DNA of 64,000 bases from Bacteroidota bacterium (lineage in GTDB: Bacteria > Bacteroidota > Bacteroidia > Bacteroidales > UBA10428): assembly GCA_016699695.1 (NCBI GenBank), contig CP065006.1, positions 3,162,001 through 3,226,000 on the forward strand, given 5' to 3'. A model generated the notes under the pieces. That model did not search any database, was not told the DNA's origin, and worked only from the letters and a program-made list of their open reading frames with translations. Each line of letters begins with the position of its first letter. The stretch's first letter is position 1. Below are positions 24,787 to 35,251 of the stretch, piece after piece. Made by a program: the position numbers and the translations under genes.

Positions 24787-27700
24787 ATGAAAAGAATTAC
24801 AAGCTTGCTTGTATGTTTTGCTATGTTTGGGCTCTCGGTCCTCGCGCAAGACATACAGATTTCGGGTAAGGTAACCAGTGCCGACGACGGTAGTGCCTTG
24901 CCAGGAGTATCGGTTGTTGTGAAAGGAACAACCGTGGGAACCACCACCAACATCGATGGTGATTATTCCCTTTCTGTCCCTGCAAATGCCACCCTGGTAT
25001 TTACCTTTGTAGGTATGAAAACCCAGGAAATTGTTGTTGGCAACCAAACCACCATCAGTACTGTCATGGAAATGAATGTAACTGGTTTGGAAGAGGTGGT
25101 GGTGACGGCCTTAGGGCAGACCAAGATGCAAAGAACAATTGGTTATTCTTCCTCAACAGTTAAAAGTGATGAGTTTGAGAAGCAATCTCAAACCGATGCC
25201 ATGAATGCACTTCAGGGAAAAGTAGCTGGTGTACAGGTAAGCACTGCCGGTGGTACTCCTGGTTCTTCAACCAGAGTTATCATTCGTGGTTACTCTTCCA
25301 TAAAGGGTAATAATAACCCACTGTATGTTATTGATGGTACTCCAATTAATAATGAAACCCGGACTGAAATTGGTTCTGGTATAGATTATGGTAACCGCGC
25401 CAACGATATCAGCCCTAATGATATTGAAAGCATGACAATTTTAAAGGGTGCTGCTGCCTCTACTGCATATGGTCCAAGAGCCGCCAACGGTGTAGTATTG
25501 ATTACTACAAAAAAAGGAAAGGCTTCGGATAAAATTTCGGTTGAGTTTAATACTGCAGCTTCTGTTTCAGATGTTATTCGTTTACCACAAATGCAAAACA
25601 CTTTTGGACAAGGATGGTCAGGAACTTGGGTTGATGATGAAAACGGATCCTGGGGTCCAATAATGAATGGTGAATCTCGTGCATGGGGTAATATTGTCGA
25701 CAATTCTCAAAAAATTAAAAGTTTTTCTCCTGTGGAAAAAAATCTTTATGATTTTTACGAATACGGAACCTCATTTTCGAATGCAATAAGCTTACAAGGA
25801 GGAAACGAAAGATCTTCTTTCCGTTTATCATTCAATAATACAACAGCTGACGGTATAATACCCACTGAAGTAGATAAGAATAAAAGGAACACGGTTTCTT
25901 TCTCAGGAAGTCACAGTGGTAAAATAATTACCGCCTCTACTTCTTTTAATTATGTAAGGCGCGATGGAAGTGGCACTCCTGACGGATTTGGAGGAAGAAA
26001 TGCAGCTGCTAACCTTTATTCTGAGTTGCTACAGATTCCTAGAGACTTTTCAATAGTTGAATTTGAGGATTATAAAAATGATCCTTTTAATACTCTGGAT
26101 GAATATTTTACTCCTTATGCGTTTAACCCTTATTATGCCTTAAATGAAAACCAAACTGAGTTTTGGGAAAATCGGACTTATGGTAACGTAACTCTTGATG
26201 CTAAGCTTGCTAGCTGGATTACAGCTACATATAGAATTGGTGTGGATGTCTCGGATTTCAACAGAAAGGATTGGGAAGCGATTATGACATTTACCCCTGG
26301 TAGCACACAAGATATTAAAAATGTTACTGAAAATCCGGGCTACACAATGGAGCAACAGCGCACCACCCGTGAACTTAACCAAGAGTTTCTTCTTAAATTA
26401 AACAAATCTTTCGGAGACTTTGATGTGGATGGAATATTGGGTTACACAACCTATCAGTACGATTTTCGGAGGCTTGAAGGTAATGTTAACACGCTGGTTA
26501 TTCCCAATTTTTACAATCTATCGAACACTGATGGAGCAAAAGAAACAGAAACATTCTATCAGGAGAAAAGAAACTACGGTTACTATGCACAGGCAAACCT
26601 GGGTTACAAAGATTTTGTTTATTTAACCTTAAATGGTAGACAAGATTATTCATCAACCTTACCAAAAGGTGCAAACAGTATCTTCTATCCATCTGTGCAT
26701 ACTTCGATTATAATATCTGAATTGGTTCAAGTAGACGCTTTCGATTTAATTAAACTACGCGCTGGTTATGGTAAAGCAGGTAAAGATGCTGATCCTTACC
26801 TTTTAGATCCTGTCTTTAGATCGGCAGACCTTTGGATACCATTTAGCCGTCAGACTTTTCCAATAAATAATACTGGTGCATTTTCTTATGATAACACAAT
26901 TGGTAATCCAAACCTGAAACCTGAGATTACTACTGAAACGGAAGTTGGTATTGATCTTCGTGCTTTGGACCACAGAATAACACTTGATCTTGCTTATTAT
27001 AACAGGGTATCCGATGGTCAGATTTTAACTGTTGACCTCCCTGGCTCGACTGGGTTCAATAGCCAGGTAATTAATTTTGGTAGCCTAACAAATTCGGGTA
27101 TTGAACTTGCAGCTACACTTGTGCCTGTGAAACAAACAAATTTTGTTTGGGACATTACATTTATTTACACCAAAAACAAAAGCAAAGTTGGTGATTTACC
27201 AGGTGATGCAGGTGAACTTATTCTTGATGGAGCCTATGATGTAGAATATGTTGCTATTGAAGGTAAACCACTAGGTGTTTTGCGTGCTCCGGATTATTTA
27301 CGCGACGATGAAGGACACATAGTAGTTAGTGCAGCCACTGGTATTCCGGAAGGTACTGTGGAAAAAACCGAAATTGGTGATATCCAACCAAAATACAATT
27401 TAGGAGTAATAAATACCTTTAATTTTCTGAAGGATTTTACTTTTACATTTGCCCTTGATTACCGACCAGGGGGTTATTTCTATTCAGGAACAGCCGATTT
27501 GCAATATTTTGTTGGTAATGCTACACAAACTACTTATAACGAGAGACAACCGTTTATTGTACCGAATTCTGTGAAGCCAAATCCTGCGTACGATCCAGAG
27601 GATGCGACATCGACAGAACCAGAGTATATTGAGAACGATGTTCCGATAAATATGACAAATATTAATGCATATTATTATCATTCATCGAATACTGTTGCCA

Positions 27701-27972
27701 ATCGGAGCAGGGTTATTAAAAGAGACTATTTAAAGTTGCGTGAAGTGTCTTTTATTTATAAGGTTCCCAAATCAATTATGGAGAAAACCCCGATTGAAGG
27801 AGCAGATATTGTTTTATCTGCCAGAAACCTATTTATGTGGACACCCGAAGATAACAACTTTGTTGACCCAGAGAGCACTTCGTATGGAAATAATTTGCGG
27901 TCAGAGTTTGGTGAGTTTAGAACCGGACCTACAGTGCGTTCTTTCACTGCAAGTTTAAGAGTTAGATTTTAA
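24787..27972 (+). CDS. SusC/RagA-type TonB-dependent outer-membrane receptor (locus 1)
   Basis: 1061 residues. Signal peptide to VLAQ (about 21), then a carboxypeptidase-D-like domain (ISGKVTSADDGSALPGVSVV, about 25-100) and the TonB box region LEEVVVTALGQTK. The plug domain follows (MNALQGKVAGVQVSTAGGTP, VIIRGYSSIKGNNNPLYVID), then a 22-strand barrel ending SFTASLRVRF with a terminal Phe. It imports a ligand held by the partner SusD lipoprotein, 24 bp downstream. The locus lacks enzymes for glycans and carries a secreted protease, so a peptide ligand is plausible but unproven. The DNA looks more AT-rich than the second locus. Confidence 0.95.
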   Translation: MKRITSLLVCFAMFGLSVLAQDIQISGKVTSADDGSALPGVSVVVKGTTVGTTTNIDGDYSLSVPANATLVFTFVGMKTQEIVVGNQTTISTVMEMNVTGLEEVVVTALGQTKMQRTIGYSSSTVKSDEFEKQSQTDAMNALQGKVAGVQVSTAGGTPGSSTRVIIRGYSSIKGNNNPLYVIDGTPINNETRTEIGSGIDYGNRANDISPNDIESMTILKGAAASTAYGPRAANGVVLITTKKGKASDKISVEFNTAASVSDVIRLPQMQNTFGQGWSGTWVDDENGSWGPIMNGESRAWGNIVDNSQKIKSFSPVEKNLYDFYEYGTSFSNAISLQGGNERSSFRLSFNNTTADGIIPTEVDKNKRNTVSFSGSHSGKIITASTSFNYVRRDGSGTPDGFGGRNAAANLYSELLQIPRDFSIVEFEDYKNDPFNTLDEYFTPYAFNPYYALNENQTEFWENRTYGNVTLDAKLASWITATYRIGVDVSDFNRKDWEAIMTFTPGSTQDIKNVTENPGYTMEQQRTTRELNQEFLLKLNKSFGDFDVDGILGYTTYQYDFRRLEGNVNTLVIPNFYNLSNTDGAKETETFYQEKRNYGYYAQANLGYKDFVYLTLNGRQDYSSTLPKGANSIFYPSVHTSIIISELVQVDAFDLIKLRAGYGKAGKDADPYLLDPVFRSADLWIPFSRQTFPINNTGAFSYDNTIGNPNLKPEITTETEVGIDLRALDHRITLDLAYYNRVSDGQILTVDLPGSTGFNSQVINFGSLTNSGIELAATLVPVKQTNFVWDITFIYTKNKSKVGDLPGDAGELILDGAYDVEYVAIEGKPLGVLRAPDYLRDDEGHIVVSAATGIPEGTVEKTEIGDIQPKYNLGVINTFNFLKDFTFTFALDYRPGGYFYSGTADLQYFVGNATQTTYNERQPFIVPNSVKPNPAYDPEDATSTEPEYIENDVPINMTNINAYYYHSSNTVANRSRVIKRDYLKLREVSFIYKVPKSIMEKTPIEGADIVLSARNLFMWTPEDNNFVDPESTSYGNNLRSEFGEFRTGPTVRSFTASLRVRF

Positions 27973-27996
27973 CAATCACTTACAACAATAAAGATT

Positions 27997-29478
27997 ATGA
28001 AAAAAATAAATAGAATATTAATTGTATTTCTGGCAGTACTTACCCTTGCCGGGTGCTCAAAAGACTGGCTGGATGTCAACACTGACCCGAATAATCCTGC
28101 CTCAGCTTCAGCTGAGCTTACTCTGCCTGCAGCCGAAATTGGTATCGCAGCACATGTAGGTGGATATTATAATTTAATTGGTGGTTTTTGGTCACAATAC
28201 TGGTCGCAAAGCAATGCAGCCAACCAATATAAATATCTTGATCAGTATCAGATACAATCAGGTGATTTTAACGATATCTGGAACCAAATGTATTCTGATC
28301 CACTTATGGATCTTCAGTTTGTAAAAAAAGAAGCGCTTGAAAAGGAGAATTGGACTTATTATTTAATGGCAACTGTGCTGGAAGCATATGCTTACCAGGT
28401 TATGGTTGACCTTTATAACGATGTACCTTTTTTCGAAGCTTTTAGGGGAGAATCTGAGTTAAATTTTAGTCCTAAATATGACAACGGCAAAGTAATTTAT
28501 GATACCCTTATTGCACGAATTGATAATGCATTGGCAAAAGGTTCTACCGAACTCACAGCTGCACAAATAAAAGGTGATTTCTTATTTGCTGCTGATTACG
28601 ATACCTGGGTTGAATTTGCGAATACCTTAAAACTAAAAATGTTTATGAGGCAAATGTATAGTCACCCTGCCGAAGCTCAAGCAGGTGTAGCAGCCTTATA
28701 TGCAGCAAATGCTTCGTTTTTAACACAAGATGCTGGAATTGATATATATATTAATGAAGAGAAGAAAGATAACCCTCTTTATGCATCCAATGTTAGAAAG
28801 TTGAATGTGGGTACTAACCTAAGAGTAAGCACAACAATCTTCAGGTATTTTGAAGCAAATTCAGATCCTAGGTTGAATTATATTGTTTCATCAGGTACAT
28901 TGCCTATGCCTCAGGGTGGATTTAATATTCCTAGTGCAGAGCTTGATCCTCCTGCTGTAGCTGTTTTTGCCCAGGCACCAACCGATCCTGTTTATTTCAT
29001 TTCTGAAGTAGAAAGCTATCTTCTACAGGCAGAAGCTATTGCCAGAGGTTGGGGAACTGGTGATGCTAAAGCACTTTATGATGCTGCTGTATCAGAGGCA
29101 TTTGCAAGATATGGAGAAGATGCATCAAGTTTTATTGGTACAGGTGGTGTTTATGAATATCCGAATAGTGCTACTTTTGAAGTAAACCAGGAAGCCATAA
29201 TTATGGCAAAATGGGCAGCAATGGCGGGCAATCAATCGATCGAAGCCTTTTTCGAGTCGAACAGAACAGGTTATCCAAGAAAATCTGCAGTGGCGCCATG
29301 GCTAAATGGAACATATAATGTAGCTTATCAAGGTGGTCAAATCTCTTATTCCCTTGAAGGTGTAACCGGCGGGTTGTTTCCAAAACGCCTTTTGTATCCT
29401 CAGGATGAGGTAAATTTAAATACTAACTTCCCCGGGCAAACGAGCGTTACCGATAAGGTATGGTGGGATAAGAAATAA
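27997..29478 (+). CDS. SusD/RagB-like surface lipoprotein (locus 1)
   Basis: 493 residues. Lipoprotein signal MKKINRILIVFLAVLTLAGC with the lipidated Cys, then SKDWLDVNTDPNNPASA, the standard opening of the SusD-like branch PF12771. TPR-rich helices include FSPKYDNGKVIYDTLIARID and SEVESYLLQAEAIARGWG. NRTGYPRKS and FPKRLLYPQDEVNLN near the end are highly typical. It caps the SusC barrel and binds the ligand at the cell surface. It is in an operon with the receptor and two lipoproteins. Confidence 0.95.
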   Translation: MKKINRILIVFLAVLTLAGCSKDWLDVNTDPNNPASASAELTLPAAEIGIAAHVGGYYNLIGGFWSQYWSQSNAANQYKYLDQYQIQSGDFNDIWNQMYSDPLMDLQFVKKEALEKENWTYYLMATVLEAYAYQVMVDLYNDVPFFEAFRGESELNFSPKYDNGKVIYDTLIARIDNALAKGSTELTAAQIKGDFLFAADYDTWVEFANTLKLKMFMRQMYSHPAEAQAGVAALYAANASFLTQDAGIDIYINEEKKDNPLYASNVRKLNVGTNLRVSTTIFRYFEANSDPRLNYIVSSGTLPMPQGGFNIPSAELDPPAVAVFAQAPTDPVYFISEVESYLLQAEAIARGWGTGDAKALYDAAVSEAFARYGEDASSFIGTGGVYEYPNSATFEVNQEAIIMAKWAAMAGNQSIEAFFESNRTGYPRKSAVAPWLNGTYNVAYQGGQISYSLEGVTGGLFPKRLLYPQDEVNLNTNFPGQTSVTDKVWWDKK

Positions 29479-29495
29479 TTTAAACACTATTAAAT

Positions 29496-30242
29496 ATGAA
29501 AAATAAATTAAAAATACTTGGCATAATCTTCTCACTGACTGCACTAATACATGGTAGTTGTGAAAAGAGTGTATCTTCAGAAGGTCTTTCGCGTCTTACA
29601 TACTTTCCAGAATTTACAGTAACTGGCGAAAGCGTAGAGTTTGTTGAATTAGGAGAAGCTTGGGCAGATCCAGGTGTTATCGCCACAGAGAATGGTGAAG
29701 AAATTCCTGTTGTTGTTTCTGTTGCTGGTGATTATTTTAATTCTTCAGGAGAGTCTGTTAACACAGATTTAGCGGATAAACATATAATTACCTATACTGC
29801 AACGAATAGCGATGGTTTCGACGGAACGGCAGAAAGAATAGTGTATGTTTATAAGAATGGGGATTTAGTTTCCAGCATCGAAGGTTTATATCTTTCTACA
29901 GTTTGTCGGATGGGAAACTGCACTCCACAGTATACTGATTTGGAATATGTGATGATCAGAGCCACCGGAGCTAATACTTATGAAATTAATTGCGCAGTAG
30001 GTACATATTATTCAGTGGGACGTGCCTATGGTAGCGATTATTCAGCTCAGGGATCTGTTATTACTGCCAATGATATAGCTGCCAATGATTTTACCATCAC
30101 TGGGGCAACATTCCCAATTTGGGGCAACACTGTAGAGATTACAGATTTTACGGTCGATGCAGCCAATAAGGAAATCTCATTTACCGGTACAGCTAATATT
30201 GGTAATGGTACATTCTATGTCTATTTAACACAAGTAAATTAA
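29496..30242 (+). CDS. DUF5012/BT_2262-like surface lipoprotein (locus 1)
   Basis: 248 residues. Signal with lipobox ALIHGSC. An N-terminal Ig-like domain (LGEAWADPGVIATENGEEIP, then the DKHIITYTATNSDGFDGTAERIV block, about 50-125) resembles the BT_2262/DUF5011 type. The C-terminal beta domain (about 130-248) resembles DUF5012. It probably displays at the cell surface with the SusCD pair and adds ligand contacts. Its paralogue is at 40198. Confidence 0.7.
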   Translation: MKNKLKILGIIFSLTALIHGSCEKSVSSEGLSRLTYFPEFTVTGESVEFVELGEAWADPGVIATENGEEIPVVVSVAGDYFNSSGESVNTDLADKHIITYTATNSDGFDGTAERIVYVYKNGDLVSSIEGLYLSTVCRMGNCTPQYTDLEYVMIRATGANTYEINCAVGTYYSVGRAYGSDYSAQGSVITANDIAANDFTITGATFPIWGNTVEITDFTVDAANKEISFTGTANIGNGTFYVYLTQVN

Positions 30243-30245
30243 AAC

Positions 30246-30812
30246 ATGAGCCATATGAAAAGAATTATTTATATATCATTTATTGTGCTTACGATTGTCC
30301 TTTCATGGTCATGTGAGGCAATCTATGATTGGAATCAACCCAAAGAACCAACGACCGAGTATTCATCAATTTTCCCTTTATCAGGTGAATGGTATGTTAC
30401 CTATAAGTTTGACGATGGATCTGGAGTAATTGACGATTATTACGGTTTAGGATATTTACGCTTATGGACGACTAACACAGCTGCTAATGATGGAAAAGAT
30501 ATGTGGATATCTGATGGTGCCAATACTGGTGGTGGAGGTAATTTCTGGTATTATTCTGTAAAAACACCCATAAATGTATCAGCTAAAACCTTTTCAGGTA
30601 CTGGATTGGAAAGTGTAATTGACGATGGTGGCACTCCTTATGAGGTTACCATAAACATTGCCAATGGAAAAGTAATTGAAGACGGTGGTCTTTCAACATC
30701 AGGTGTTGTTGTAGATAGTATCTATTTCGAAATAGAGTTTTCTGACGATCCAGGTAATATTTATTATTGCTCTGGCACCCGTAGAACTGGATTTCCAGAA
30801 GATGATCACTAG
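30246..30812 (+). CDS. Lipid_bd-like (calycin-type) lipoprotein (locus 1)
   Basis: 188 residues (ATG 30246; ATG 30255 gives a better signal peptide, MKRIIYISFIVLTIVLSWSC). After the lipidated Cys, LSGEWYVTYKFDDG opens a lipocalin-like beta-barrel, with DMWISDGANTGGGGNFW, and the tail CSGTRRTGFPEDD matches the closing motif of the Bacteroidota Lipid_bd family (PF12888). The gene is the last of the susCD operon before the terminator. The name lipid-binding is historical; the actual ligand is unknown. Confidence 0.7.
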   Translation: MSHMKRIIYISFIVLTIVLSWSCEAIYDWNQPKEPTTEYSSIFPLSGEWYVTYKFDDGSGVIDDYYGLGYLRLWTTNTAANDGKDMWISDGANTGGGGNFWYYSVKTPINVSAKTFSGTGLESVIDDGGTPYEVTINIANGKVIEDGGLSTSGVVVDSIYFEIEFSDDPGNIYYCSGTRRTGFPEDDH

Positions 30813-30845
30813 TTTAGTAGCCAGCTAAATTAATGCACTTAATTT

Positions 30846-30881
30846 AAAGAGGGTATCCATTTTTGGACACCCTCTTTTTTT
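30846..30881 (+). terminator. Terminator of susCD locus 1
   Basis: AAAGAGGGTATCC pairs with GGACACCCTCTTT (one mismatch, 6-nt loop), followed by a T run, 34 bp after the last stop. Confidence 0.85.
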
Positions 30882-30958
30882 ATTAAATACTATTTATTAC
30901 TACTTTTACGATTATTCTAAGCAGTCTATCACTCATTTTTAATCAAAATAAATAATCC

Positions 30959-33574
30959 ATGAAAAGATATTTTACTTCATTATCTATATTATTCTTTGGT
31001 TTGAGTTCGATACTGGCACAGTTATCAGACGGAGGTACCCCTGAAAGCTTTACCAATAATAACCTAAAAAGCAGCAGTAATTATATTCGACACAGTTTTT
31101 TAAAAGTAGATATTCAAAATCAACTCGAACACGATAAAAAAGAAGGAATTAAGAATCGTTATGCTGTTTACGAGAATGTCAAACTCGATCTTAAAAATAA
31201 GGAAGGTCTTTTTCAAATTTCAAACGGCAACGTTTGGAGAACTAGAATAGATGCGGAAAATGCATATTCAATTTCTGTTATTTTTTCGAATTTTAAGATT
31301 CCTCAAGGTGCAAAATTGTTTGTTTACTCCCTCGATAATAATATTATTCGTGGAGCATATACCTATAAAAATAATAAGGAGAATGGAATATTCGCTTTGG
31401 CTGATTTTCCGGGTGATGCAATTATTCTTGAATACTTCGAGCCATTTGATCCAGATTTTAAAGGTAGCTTAATTATAGGTAAAATAGGAAAAGCCTATCG
31501 TGACTTGGGTGAAATTGATTTAAAAGCCACTACTGAGGATAACATAAATGTAACTTGCCCTGAAGGATACCCTTACCAAACCGAAAAACATGCTGTGGCT
31601 AAAATGACCTTTCAGGAAGGTAATAGCGGATACTTATGCACTGGAGCTTTAATTAACAATGCTCGAAACGATGGTAAACCTTATTTTCTTACTGCCAACC
31701 ACTGCTTGAGTAAAGAAATCGTTGCTAATACCCTGGTTACTTATTTTAATTATGAAAGGTTGAATTGTACTGGTATTTATAATCAGCAACAAACACTTTC
31801 AGGGAGCGTTCTTAAGTCAACAAATGCTGCAACCGACTTTACTTTACTCGAATTATCGGAAGTACCACCATCTGATTACAGGCCATTTTATGCTGGCTGG
31901 AATGCTGCGAGTGATGATTACGTTATATCGGGATACGGAATTCATCATCCGCAAGGAGAAGACAAAAAGATTGCTGTCAGTCATGATTCTATTCGTTCAT
32001 GGGACTTCAATATATCCTGGCAAGATGGTATTGAATCGGAACCAAATACGCATTGGCTTGTTTTATTTAATGCTGGCTTTACACTTGGTGGTTCTTCAGG
32101 TTCACCTTTGTTTGATAATAATAATAGGATTATAGGACAGTTGCATGGCGGTGGCGATGGTGCTGATTTCTATGGCAAGCTTTCACGATCATGGAACCTT
32201 GGTACATTGGCAAATGGAAAGATAAAACCATTCCTTGATCCTGATAACACCGGTACGCTTGTTATGGAAGGGTATTATCCGCCAGAGGTGATACCAGAAC
32301 CTTTCTTCCTGGCTGATATTACTTCGGTTTGTGAAGATGCAGCAATTTCTTTAAAAAATGGTTCTGCGTTTAATATTACAAACTATAAATGGCAGTTTAA
32401 TCCAGGTAGTGTTCAATACCTTAATGGCACAAGCGATACATCAAAATATCCAATAGTTGCCTTTGAAGAGTCTTTGAATTATAGTGTTAGTTTAAAGGTA
32501 TCCAATCAGAATGGTTCTGATTCCACCACTCGTAAAAATTATATTAGTAGTGGTAATGTGATAAAACCTCTCATAAAATCAATTACTGATACATTGGATT
32601 GTCTTGATGTTTTTGATGAGCTGGTTTTTTATGGGGTAGGTGCCGATTCGTTCAGCTTTAGTATTTTAGAGGGAGAAGAGTTTATTGATCCTCTTTTCTC
32701 GGATAATGGAGATACATTAACTTTATTAAGAAAAGAAGGACTTGTATCAGAAACTACCCTTCATATTGATATACAACTTAAGGGTTATCAAGGTGCTTGT
32801 GCTGATAGCGTGGTTCAGCGGATATACTTAATTGTACCAGAGAATGATTTTGTTGCCAATGCCATGATGTTAAATATGGGTGAAAATGGTCCATTTGATA
32901 ATTATTGTGCAACCGTAGAAGAGAATGAGCCCCATCCTGTAATCGGCGCATGCGCAACTCTTGGTGAATGGTGCGATTGTGAAATTGGTGCTCCATACCT
33001 GGATAATAGCGTTTGGTTCACTTTCATAGCACCCGCTACAGGCGTTATTGGAATTGATTGTCCGGGTTTTGACAATCAGATTGCTATTTATGAGGCTGCG
33101 ACTGCAGAAGATATTGTTTCCGGTAATCCTTTGCTCTATACTATTGTTGCGGCTAACGATGATTATGATGAAATCAGTATCTTTGCGGCTCGTATCGATA
33201 ATATTTCTTTAATCTCGGGCAAGAAATACTGGTTGCAAGTAGATGGAAGCGCTTGTGGTGCCTATGGAGAATTTAATGTTAAACTTGTTGATGGAGGCAT
33301 TGTAAGTATTAATGATGTTGATAATTTTGATTTAAGAGTATACCCAAATCCGGTCAATTCAAGTTTTACAATTTCAGGAAATCTGGGGAATGATATTTTT
33401 GTAACAATTTTATCAATTGATGGAAAAGTTGTTGCTGATTATCATATTAATAACATCACTCAAAACAACGAACATACATTTACTTTACCTCAAAGCTTGA
33501 AAAGTGGTGTTTATTTATTAAAAGTTTCTGATGGTAAGAGTATTACCAATATGAAATTATCGGTAGTGCATTAA
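30959..33574 (+). CDS. Secreted trypsin-like serine endopeptidase with T9SS sorting domain
   Basis: 871 residues. Signal peptide to ILAQ, then a propeptide-like region (about 20-190). The chymotrypsin-fold protease domain (about 195-440) shows all three catalytic segments: FLTANHCLS (His), TDFTLLELSE (Asp) and GFTLGGSSGSPLF (Ser). This resembles lysyl endopeptidase/Achromobacter protease I-like enzymes. A PKD-like domain (about 450-525) and a beta-sandwich region (about 645-770) follow. The T9SS type A domain LRVYPNPVNSSFTISG ... LKSGVYLLKVSDGK is at the C-terminus. It would be exported and anchored or released outside the cell, next to a SusCD importer that could take up its products. Confidence 0.88.
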   Translation: MKRYFTSLSILFFGLSSILAQLSDGGTPESFTNNNLKSSSNYIRHSFLKVDIQNQLEHDKKEGIKNRYAVYENVKLDLKNKEGLFQISNGNVWRTRIDAENAYSISVIFSNFKIPQGAKLFVYSLDNNIIRGAYTYKNNKENGIFALADFPGDAIILEYFEPFDPDFKGSLIIGKIGKAYRDLGEIDLKATTEDNINVTCPEGYPYQTEKHAVAKMTFQEGNSGYLCTGALINNARNDGKPYFLTANHCLSKEIVANTLVTYFNYERLNCTGIYNQQQTLSGSVLKSTNAATDFTLLELSEVPPSDYRPFYAGWNAASDDYVISGYGIHHPQGEDKKIAVSHDSIRSWDFNISWQDGIESEPNTHWLVLFNAGFTLGGSSGSPLFDNNNRIIGQLHGGGDGADFYGKLSRSWNLGTLANGKIKPFLDPDNTGTLVMEGYYPPEVIPEPFFLADITSVCEDAAISLKNGSAFNITNYKWQFNPGSVQYLNGTSDTSKYPIVAFEESLNYSVSLKVSNQNGSDSTTRKNYISSGNVIKPLIKSITDTLDCLDVFDELVFYGVGADSFSFSILEGEEFIDPLFSDNGDTLTLLRKEGLVSETTLHIDIQLKGYQGACADSVVQRIYLIVPENDFVANAMMLNMGENGPFDNYCATVEENEPHPVIGACATLGEWCDCEIGAPYLDNSVWFTFIAPATGVIGIDCPGFDNQIAIYEAATAEDIVSGNPLLYTIVAANDDYDEISIFAARIDNISLISGKKYWLQVDGSACGAYGEFNVKLVDGGIVSINDVDNFDLRVYPNPVNSSFTISGNLGNDIFVTILSIDGKVVADYHINNITQNNEHTFTLPQSLKSGVYLLKVSDGKSITNMKLSVVH

Positions 33575-33590
33575 TAGTTATTTTTCTTTT

Positions 33591-33628
33591 AAAAGGTCTG
33601 GTTATTAATTTATTAGCCAGACTTTTTT
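33591..33628 (+). terminator. Terminator of the protease gene
   Basis: GTCTGG (33596-33601) pairs with CCAGAC (33617-33622) within an A-rich/T-rich extension, followed by T6, starting 17 bp after the stop. Confidence 0.65.
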
Positions 33629-33709
33629 ATTGGCCTAAATAAAAATACAAACCCAAACAAAGGGTATTGTTTATTTAATTCGTATTCTTTAAAGTTGAGT
33701 TAATTAATT

Positions 33710-35201
33710 CTACTTTAACAGATTTACAATTTTGAATATGAGTAATTTATATCACGCTGTCGTTTTAAATGCCGGTCATAAATTCTATCAATCATTTGTT
33801 CTTCGGTCATCTGTTTATAAAGTTTAAAAGTGATAAATTCTTTAATATCACGAGCCGATAGTAAAGGTAAATCATCAAAGCAATGCAATTTTTCTTTTAA
33901 AATAAATGACGAGACCAAAAAGTTTAATGCAACCTGGTGTTGCCATGCAAGCCATTTTCGTGTCTGAAACTGGTCTAGCCCGAGTATCTGTTTTGATTCT
34001 TTTATGCAATGTTCTACAAAGTACCGTTGTGCTTGCATATAGGCTATAGCTTTCTTAGTGTATTGTTCAAGATTAGCATTGGTAAAAGAATATTTTATTT
34101 CGTCCTTGCCTTCTTTGGTTTTCGTTTTACGGATAACCAGTAACCTTTGCTCTACTTGCATTTTACTGTTATTGATTATCCAAAGCTTTATAAAATGATA
34201 GTCAGCTACAAGAACTCCTTTGGCTGTATTACGAACACTAATACGCTGCCAATTTTCGTCATTTAAAGTCTGTAAATATTTTGATACACTTAATTCGTCT
34301 GTAGTTGCTTTTAATTTCTTGGGTTCACGACCCTTATTGCTTTTTCGCTCGGGAATAGCCAAGTCAGGACGTTCCAAATATATTTTTGGTCTTTATGGAT
34401 ATCCAGCATGTACAGATAACCAAGCAAATCTATGCTGCTGGCAAAATCCACATCGTTACCATAATAACCATCGCCTCCAATAAAATCGAAGATGATGCCA
34501 TTGGTTACTTGCTGGCGAATAATTTCTAATGCCAGTTCGAGCTTAGTTTTAAATGTTCGGTGCTTTACAGGAACGCCTGCTTTTTCGCATCTTGTCTTGT
34601 CGTCACACCAAGCCTTGGGAAGGTATAGTCGGGCATCAACCATTGATGCAAAATCCCCATTACTTAAACAAGCAAATACCGCAACCTGACTATTTGATAG
34701 TTTCCCTACATTCCCACAATATTGATGTCCAACGCCTACGCTATGGTCGCCTTTTTTTACCCAACCACTTTCATCAATAATCAATCCTGTAAGTTTTCTT
34801 TTGGGTAAAACCTGGCTTACTTCCTGGGCTACTTGATTTATCAAAACTCGATGATCCCAGTTAGACTCAGTTATAAAGTGCTGCATTTGATGGTAGTTAG
34901 CTCCCAAATCTTCGCTTATTCTTTCAATATTGCGCATCTGACTTTGTATTATTCCTAATGAATATTGCTGTGCTTTGTCAAAGAACTTCTTTGTTGAATT
35001 ACAAAATACATGCTGATAATCATTAAGGTGAACACTAACTCGCTCTATTACAGAGGTCAGTGTTTTTCCATATCGATTATTATTTTTACGTTGTATTAAA
35101 CATTTTTCGGAACGATAAGCCTGTTTTTCTGTGCATTGAAGATACTGAATTTCCTTGAAATATCAATGTTTACAAGGGTTTTGTTTAATCTGTTAAAGTA
35201 G
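33710..35201 (-). mobile_element. IS701-type insertion sequence upstream of the second susC
   Basis: 1492 bp between inverted repeats CTACTTTAACAGATT (33710-33724) and its complement (35187-35201). Both sides are flanked by AATTAATT (33702-33709 and 35202-35209). That sequence is itself palindromic, so part could be repeat and part target duplication. The transposase frame is on the minus strand and disrupted. 35202-35251 is the short susC leader with a -7 element. Confidence 0.85.
33724..34937 (-). pseudogene. IS701-family (DDE_5) transposase, frameshifted
   Basis: Two overlapping frames (34311-34937 and 33724-34377) together make one transposase. The upstream part has LTGLIIDESGWVKKGDHSVG (first catalytic Asp), QYCGNVGKLSNSQVAVF and FIGGDGYYGND (second Asp). 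The downstream part has QRYFVEHCIKESKQILGLDQ and RKWLAWQHQVALNFL. The frames join if one base is added to the A5/T5 run at 34383-34387 (DQK then IYLERPDLAIPERK). Upstream of 34937 the frame stays open without ATG to about 35160 and adds plausible N-terminal sequence, so the start is uncertain. The element is probably not autonomous unless frameshifting occurs. Confidence 0.8.
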
Positions 35202-35224
35202 AATTAATTCTCTCTCCTTTTTAT

Positions 35225-35232
35225 TAGTTTTG
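35225..35232 (+). promoter_or_regulatory. -7 element TAGTTTTG of the second susC
   Basis: TAGTTTTG lies 19 bp before the GTG start and 23 bp after the IS701 end. The -33 position falls at the IS junction, where no TTTG is seen, so the insertion may have altered this promoter. Confidence 0.45.
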
Positions 35233-35251
35233 ACTTTTCAACCGAATTTCT

